This document shows positions 58,690-64,000 of a stretch of 64,000 nucleotides of DNA, piece by piece. The stretch is from assembly GCA_950022655.1 (NCBI GenBank), contig OX465582.1, positions 91,541,801 to 91,605,800 on the forward strand, read 5' to 3'. Made by a program: the position numbers and the translations under genes. Each line of letters begins with the position of its first letter. Position 1 is the stretch's first letter. The notes beneath the pieces were generated by a model. It did not search any database, had not been told where the DNA came from, and saw only the letters and a program-made list of their open reading frames with translations. The stretch comes from Alentia gelatinosa. Lineage: Eukaryota; Annelida; Polychaeta; Phyllodocida; Polynoidae.

Positions 58690-58777
58690 ACAGATAGTGG
58701 CATTATTTTGAAAGTGATTGAGGGGGGAGGGGTAACATTTGTCAGAGATTTTGTGTATATACTTTGTGGATGGCCCT
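58690..58777. mobile_element. Half of a GGGCCATCCATAAAGTACGT MITE
   Basis: Only the right side is present: a G-run, TTTGTCAGAGATTTTGTG and the terminus ATACTTTGTGGATGGCCC. Confidence 0.55.
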
Positions 58778-58821
58778 TTATTGCATTGGATGATTAATGA
58801 CCATCTAACCACCTAGAAATG

Positions 58822-59120
58822 GGGTGGTGGGTTAGCTCTGTTGTAAAGGCACTGGGCTTGTAACCCCAAGGTTGTAGGACTTTGTAGGTTTGAGGCCCAC
58901 TGCAGCCACTATTTTCCTGCACTCCAGCAGTGGTAGATTTACTGCTACATCAAAGGCCAATCCTTCTCATACCATAAGTAGTGTGGTGTTGGAAGTAGAA
59001 GAACTCTCACTTTGGTAAATGTAGGGATTAGATTTCTACCTAACTTCATCTAATTAGATTCGATGACCACCTAACCAAAGTAATAGAACGTATTGGACAT
59101 TAAACTACCCAAACAAACGA
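58822..59120 (+). repeat. tRNA-derived SINE, full length
   Basis: This is the best copy in the window. It has a tRNA-like head with A box (GTTAGCTCTGTTG, about 58831) and B box (AGGTTTGAGGCCC, 58886-58898), a conserved body (CACTGCAGCC, CCAGCAGTGGTAGATTTACT, TCAAAGGCCAATCCTTCTCA), a CTCACTTTGGTAAATGTAGG segment, and the tail ATTGGACATTAAACTACCCA with CAAACAAACG. RNA polymerase III transcription is implied by the boxes. Confidence 0.85.
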
Positions 59121-59277
59121 GCAAGATGATGAAGACGTTGCTATAACACCTCGATGGCAAGCCGATACAAACAAAAAACCCAACAAACAAAGAAAGAAAT
59201 CTAAAAAACGTAGAGTGGCCAGTCAATGCCACTCGTCGTGGGAAGTGGCGCCCTGAGTTTTGTTCCCATGGCGACCC

Positions 59278-59440
59278 GGCGGACACTGCACCGCTCGGGA
59301 ACTGCGCCCCCTGTGGACACTGCAGCGCTCGGACGCTGCGCCCCTGTGCACACTGCAGCACTCGGACATTGCACCGCTCGGACGCTGCTCGCCCCCTGCG
59401 GACACTGCGTTGCTCGGACAATGCTCGCTCCCTGCATGTA
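59278..59440. repeat. Degenerate minisatellite (CGGACACTGCACCGCT type)
   Basis: Roughly five copies of a GGACACTGCAxCGCTCGGACxCTGCxCCCCTG unit with variable spacing. Confidence 0.75.
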
Positions 59441-59726
59441 CAAAATGTCACGCTCTACATATGCGCCTAATGCACGACCTTACCCCGCCGACCTTTCCCC
59501 CCGCCCGGCCGCCCGCCAACGTGCCCGGGACATGAAAGCGATGAGCGGCGGAGTCCCCGTACGATAAGCGGGCGAGATCATCGACCGAGTGTGCCGTGTC
59601 TTAGAGCAGGGGGTGCTACCCCAGCAGTCCCTGTCACCGTCTCCCCGAGTAAAAACGTGAGGATATCGACTGGCCAACGCGTGGTGCTACACTCTAGTGC
59701 ATGTAGGAAGAAGTAGAGGCTGCGTT

Positions 59727-59893
59727 GGGGTCAGCCGTAAAGTATGTACGCAGAATTTCTGAAACTTTTGCAACCCCCCCCCCCCCCACCCCTCCCAATC
59801 TTGTAGGTGATAGAACAAAGAACATATGCAAAATTTCCGAAAGTTTTAGACCAACCCCTACCACCCTGTAATTGCGTACATACTTTATGGACG
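59727..59893. mobile_element. MITE with GGGCCATCCATAAAGTACGT termini, copy 4
   Basis: GGGGTCAGCCGTAAAGTATG and CATACTTTATGGACGATG are decayed inverted ends; the interior matches the other copies. Confidence 0.65.
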
Positions 59894-59909
59894 ATGATTT
59901 TTCCGGGTA

Positions 59910-60090
59910 TGATGTCAGGGAATAGATGTTTTTCTCTTTTTCAAGGAAATCTTTATTTTCAATATCAGTTCATACTATATTTGGGGGAGTATAAAACAAA
60001 AATAGTATAATTTGAGTCTCATTCTCACCAATGGATAGTGTTATGAACCTCCGCATAGACCTTCAGCTACATTCCATAGCAACACTTGGC
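59910..60090 (+). repeat. GGATGTCAGTTTTCC repeat, left half
   Basis: TGTCAGGGAATAGATGTTTTTC ... TTTCAAGGAAATCTTTATTTTC and CCTTCAGCTACATTCCATAGC match the left part of the family; the right end is missing. Confidence 0.5.
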
Positions 60091-60616
60091 GACCCCAACA
60101 TACCACGCAGCGTATTCTGATTGTAGAGAGAGCGGCAGCGGAACGAGTTACGTTGACCCTGGGAACGTATACTGAGTGTTTCCCGAACACAACTTCCTCA
60201 GTGTTACATAAAATAAGGGACCATGTTGATCCGCAGTTTTTGTGGCCACCAAAGCTTCCACGTAACAGGAACAATAATAATACAAACAGAAGAAAAAAAG
60301 AAGCGTGTGGATTTCTAGAATTAAAAAGATGGCCAAAGAAATGCAGACGAGTGCAAAGATGATGATGTCGGGAGCGGTGAGGTCACCCTGGTAAATAATG
60401 AGCGAGGTGGGACAATAAAAAAAAACGACAATAAAACGGGGATAGGCAGAGAAGGCACCAATAAGATGGTGGCTCTTCTTCCAAAACAAATAAAGTGTGC
60501 ACCGGACGCCCCCCCTCCCCCCCACAGTCAGTACAGACCGACACAGACCGCCATAGACTGACACAGACCGCCACAGGCTGTAATTCAGGTGACCAGACCT
60601 TTACATTGTGTCACAG

Positions 60617-60820
60617 GCTTTTCTCCTTCACCCCCAGCAGTTTTTAGACTTACTGCTATATCAAAGGCCAATCCTTCTCAACTCTCAACTCGGTAAATGT
60701 GTAGAGGTGAGATTTCTACCTGAATTCATCACATATATTCAATAATCACCCTTGTGGTGTAAAAGAACCTGGAGAAAGTCTGGCTAAGGACCTGTAATAC
60801 ATTAAATCAAACCAAATTTA
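60617..60820 (+). repeat. tRNA-derived SINE, 5' truncated
   Basis: CTTTTCTCCTTCACCCCCAGC ... ACCCTTGTGGTGTAAAAGAA ... ATTAAATCAAACCAAA; same family as 4208. Confidence 0.75.
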
Positions 60821-61420
60821 CAGAAACGCATGTCATGCGAGGTTATTGTTGCTTTGCACTGTGAGTAAACAACAACAATACACGGACAACAGGTTCACAT
60901 CTCACCGCACAGTGGTGTCAGATATGTTGTTACCGCATGACATATGACCCTACTATCCCTGTCTGAGTATAAACATCGATATTAAAGTCTGTACTCAATG
61001 GTATAGGGCACAGGGTGATTGCTAGTTCCGCCATCATCCGCCAGGAAATTGTAAGATAGCGCCACTGCCACTATTTTCTGCTCTCATAATCTATAGATAA
61101 TCATGAGATTAGGCTAAAACCCTTTTATGGCAAACCCCCAATTTTTTTTGTTGATAAATCCATTGATAACTGGACCCACCTAGTGTTTTGTTTAGTTGGA
61201 GGGGGGGGGGGGGGAGAGATGGTCGCTTCCAAAATACAATAGCTATGTGTCCTATAAAGTAATATCATGAAAAGTCACGAATTTTTATATAATTGTTTAT
61301 ATGGCGTGAGTTGTCTTCGCGGAATAATATCACGAAACAGGTCTCAGTTATTTCTATAGCAGAAGACCGCAAATGCTATATAACCAACCATTTGAAATTG
61401 GATGATGTTTAGATTGTTCC
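60820..61420. other. Unassigned stretch
   Basis: No gene is recognised; a G-run lies at about 61201. Confidence 0.4.
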
Positions 61421-61424
61421 CTAC

Positions 61425-61535
61425 CTCGTCCCACGTTTTCAACTTCATATATCACCAATGGCATATAAATATTGGATGGCATAACCGTGGCATACAGTCA
61501 CACTATATTAAGTCTCACATGCCGGGTAGGATAAA
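61425..61535 (+). repeat. Foldback-family module
   Basis: CCCTACCTCGTCCCACG ... TATATTAAGTCTCACATGCCGGGTAGGATAAA resembles the TTTATCCTACC/GGGTAGGATAAA module. Confidence 0.5.
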
Positions 61536-61926
61536 GGGGAGTTCGTGAGTATCACCATAACTCTCTTCAATGAACTGCGTGTACTTTGCCCTCGGAAACT
61601 ACCAGATACTGGGGCACCGTGACATGAGGACTCTCGACGTGGGTGGGTAGAAGTAGACCGACGAACACACCGGGAGGAAGGGACTACAGCAGCCACACGT
61701 AGAGATTAAAATGTATGAAAACTTCACGCTTCAGCGCTTAAATGTGGTTGGAGGTTAATATATATATTTTTTGTAAGACGTTTATTTATACTTATAATAC
61801 TCAGCAGTATAGCCGCTGGTTTCCATGTATTACCAGTCTTGCTGGTTACAAATTCGTCAGTTTCCATTGGTAATGAAATCATAGCTAACACATATACAAG
61901 TAAATGAGCTCAGGGTTTGTGAAGTC

Positions 61927-61981
61927 TAATTGAACTAATTGGACGTTAAATTACCGAAACAAAAAAAAAAAAAAAAAAAAT
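61927..61981 (+). repeat. SINE tail fragment with poly-A
   Basis: AACTAATTGGACGTTAAATTACCG followed by a long A run is the SINE 3' end alone. Confidence 0.6.
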
Positions 61982-62040
61982 CTGTGTTTAAGCGTGCTGC
62001 CTGAGGTATTCAGTAATTCTTTAGTATTAGTATTTTAATG

Positions 62041-62345
62041 GGCTGGGTTTGGATATGGGCTGGGCTTAGCTAGACTAGGGAAGTCTGGGATATGGGCTAG
62101 GCTGGTTTGGGCTGGGCTGGGCTGGGCTTAGCTAGACTAGGGAAGTCTGGGATATGGGCTAGGCTGGTTTGGGCTGGGCTGGGCTGGGCTTAGCTAGACT
62201 AGGGATGTCTGGGATATGGGCTGGGCTGGGCTGGGCTGGGCTTGGCTGATCTGCGGAGGTTTGGGGTGGGCTTGGCTGGGCTTGATTAAACTAGGGGGGA
62301 CTGGGGTAGGGTGGGCTAGGCTGATCTGGCGTGGTCTGGGGTGGG
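62041..62345. repeat. GGGCT pentamer block with about 68-bp higher-order repeat
   Basis: GGGCTGGGCTGGGCT runs alternate with TTAGCTAGACTAGGGAAGTC segments; the higher-order unit recurs about three times (near 62068, 62136 and 62204). The + strand is G-rich throughout, with many GGG triplets. Confidence 0.88.
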
Positions 62346-62536
62346 GGTCTAGGGGTGGGGTGGTGATATGGGGGATGGTTAGCCAACTGGGCCTGACTTC
62401 GTCTAGCCATGGAGCAGCCAACGCCGCACCGACTGACCCGACGCTACGGAGGCCCTAGGCTGATGTGGCGGTGGGGTGGCGGGGAGGGGGTGTTGGAGGA
62501 GATGCAGGAGTTCCGACGGTAACTGCCATCACCCCT

Positions 62537-62601
62537 CTTCACCCCCTCCTCCCCCTCCTCCCCCTCCTCCCCCTCCTCCCCCTCCTCCCCCTCCTCCCCC
62601 T
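62537..62601. repeat. (CCCCTCCTC)n minisatellite
   Basis: About seven perfect 9-bp CCCCTCCTC units. Open frames encode Pro or Leu runs on the + strand and Glu/Gly runs on the - strand; compositional only. Confidence 0.92.
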
Positions 62602-62814
62602 CACCGACACCGGCCGCAGTCTGGACACGCCTGGACTGATAACACTCAGCACCCCCAACCTCCCCTCCAGTTCCCACGTCTAGAGATTCGCATTAACACC
62701 TTCACCTTGTTCCATACATTAAATTTTTTTTATTATTGACAACAATTCGCCCACATGGGCGGTCTTCCATCGCCGCAAAGTATGTTTGTTTTATATATAA
62801 GGACGTTAGACTAA

Positions 62815-62975
62815 ACAAACAAACTTCGGTGGATGTGTAGGGGTGACATTTCTGCCAGAATTCACCTCATAGATTCGATCACCACCCTTGTGGTGTAAAA
62901 CCAGCAAGAAAAGCTGAAAGTAGTGAACCATACCTTAGTCCCTATATACCCTCAGGGTCCCCTGGTACGTTAAAT
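62815..62975 (+). repeat. tRNA-derived SINE, partial
   Basis: CTTCGGTGGATGTGTAGGGG, CACCCTTGTGGTGTAAAAC and GGTACGTTAAATAA match the 3' half of the family. Confidence 0.65.
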
Positions 62976-63265
62976 AATATCAAGAGACGTCACGAGTTTG
63001 AGTCTTGAGTTTATTTATGCCACGCATTTTGTTGGCTCCATAATTTCACGAGTCGAATACGAGTGACATTACGGAGCCAACAAAATGAGTGGCATAAATA
63101 AGCTCAAACTCAAACGAGTGGCGTCTAGATTTTATCCTACCCTGTTTCCATTTTTTTTTTTCAGTATCAGAAAGTAGTGGCATAAACAACACTTTATGTC
63201 ACTACTCGTGCCACTATCCCATGTTAAGCCTATGGCGTTTTTTATTAGGGGTAGGATAAACAAAC
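62975..63265 (+). repeat. Nested-hairpin family member containing the inner hairpin
   Basis: Outer arms GACGTCACGAGTTTGAG and CTCAAACGAGTGGCGTC (hinge 63111-63118) enclose ATGCCACGCATTTTGTTGGC with GCCAACAAAATGAGTGGCAT, and an apex with TCACGAGTCGAATACGAGTGA. It is followed by CAGTATCAGAAAGTAGTGGC and the end ATGTTAAGCCTATGG ... GGGGTAGGATAAA. Confidence 0.75.
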
Positions 63266-63269
63266 AAAC

Positions 63270-64000
63270 CAAATCACCTTCCTCCCCTCCCCCAACAATA
63301 ATTACGTCATCAGAAAAAACAGCAACAAACAAACCCACTATTGCGTTTGGTAATAGGGGACATGAGGACAGGATTTAATGCTTTTGAGATGGCATACAGA
63401 GGATGGAGTATAATTGCTGCGATTACTTCCTTTCTATTTGTCGCTATATTTAGGGGGAGACAGGGAAAAAGATGCCCATGTGATCATCTCATATAGATGA
63501 ATAGGAATATGGAGTTGAAACAAGACTCCAGATTGAATTCAAATGGCGCGGGTGGGAGGGGGGGGGGGGGGGATTCTGACGAAGAGACCAGATGGCAGGT
63601 CTACCTTTTGTCCCAGTTACGGGGCACTAGCGCTTTGAAATGAAGCCGGCGTGGGAGTGGTCTCTCTCTCTCTGTGTCTGTGGGGGGGTGTAGTGTATGA
63701 AGGAGGTTGAAGAAGAAGAAGGAGGGGGGCCCTTATGACCAAACGGTACTCATCAACTAGACTGGCTCCAGTCCCTACATCCTATGGCTTCCGGGGGGCA
63801 TTTACAGGAGGTTCTGTTCTTACTGGACAAGTCTTTAATTCATGGGCCAGCCAGAAAAGGATTCATACTGTAATGAACTTTATTGTGATTGTGTTGAATC
63901 ATTTAATGATTGTTTATAATCAAAGATTTGAGCAAGTCTACTCATCAACTGGCCCCTACAGTTCCCACGCCTTAACCTAACGGGCGCAGTGAAGGGCGAG
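63270..64000. other. End of window, unassigned
   Basis: It contains a G-run (about 63560), a short (TC)n tract (63660) and an inverted TCAAAGATTTGAGCAAGTCTA repeat (about 63920). No gene is supported. Confidence 0.4.

Noticed and set aside
58822..58900. A functional tRNA gene
   Set aside because: A and B boxes are present but no cloverleaf acceptor pairing; it is the head of a SINE with body and tail.
61508..61696. Minus-strand frame MAAVVPSSRC... and plus-strand MNCVYFALGNYQ...
   Set aside because: Both are short, overlapping and next to a foldback module; no splice or family support to choose either.
62041..62345. True homology to immunoglobulin switch regions
   Set aside because: Only the simple pentamer is shared; there is no immunoglobulin locus in the window and the organism appears to be an invertebrate.

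Overview
The window is a piece of nuclear DNA from an animal, most likely a mollusc. The evidence is spliced genes with GT-AG introns and long AT-rich introns, a tRNA-derived SINE family ending in a motif like ATTGGACGTTAAACTACCC followed by CAAA-type repeats (from memory, a tail common in bivalves and gastropods), and a dense set of short non-autonomous transposons. The clade assignment is inference; the two protein-coding genes are read directly from the sequence.

Two genes can be assembled exon by exon. On the + strand, 1085-15120 holds a four-exon TEX36-like gene (testis-expressed protein 36; 253 codons) with every junction in phase 0. On the - strand, 41560-26902 holds a complete nine-exon MAEA gene (GID9/CTLH E3 ubiquitin ligase subunit; 388 codons) with LisH, CTLH/CRA and the C-terminal RING-like zinc domain. 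The two genes converge on about 16-26.9 kb, which contains only repeats, including a tandem duplication with a 1887-bp period whose copies look identical. MAEA exon 3 is partly copied in a second tandem duplication of 196 bp.

The distal part (42-64 kb) has no recognisable gene. It holds several low-confidence candidate exons on the - strand (44.3-50.5 kb), a cluster of very GC-rich, CpG-rich islands with polypyrimidine tracts (52.3-58.5 kb), minisatellites, and a GGGCT-repeat block at 62.0-62.3 kb.

Mobile DNA dominates. Seen here are a solo LTR with a 4-bp target duplication and a promoter carrying two TGACGTCA sites; a Harbinger-like MITE (TAA duplication); two piggyBac-like MITEs (TTAA duplication, CCCTTT termini), one nested in another MITE; a 273-bp foldback element with arms of about 100 bp; TA-flanked MITEs; SINEs; and decayed hammerhead-ribozyme/Penelope-like motifs. 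The most unusual pattern is a family of nested hairpins. Lower stems differ between copies, but the apical loop (GGCGAAGCCGAG-like) and a right-arm hinge octamer, CAAACGAG, recur. Two pairs of related copies differ by the presence or absence of the inner hairpin, as if hairpins were inserted into, or lost from, the loops of older hairpins.

All family names for repeats come from termini, target duplications and remembered family hallmarks; no database search was possible.
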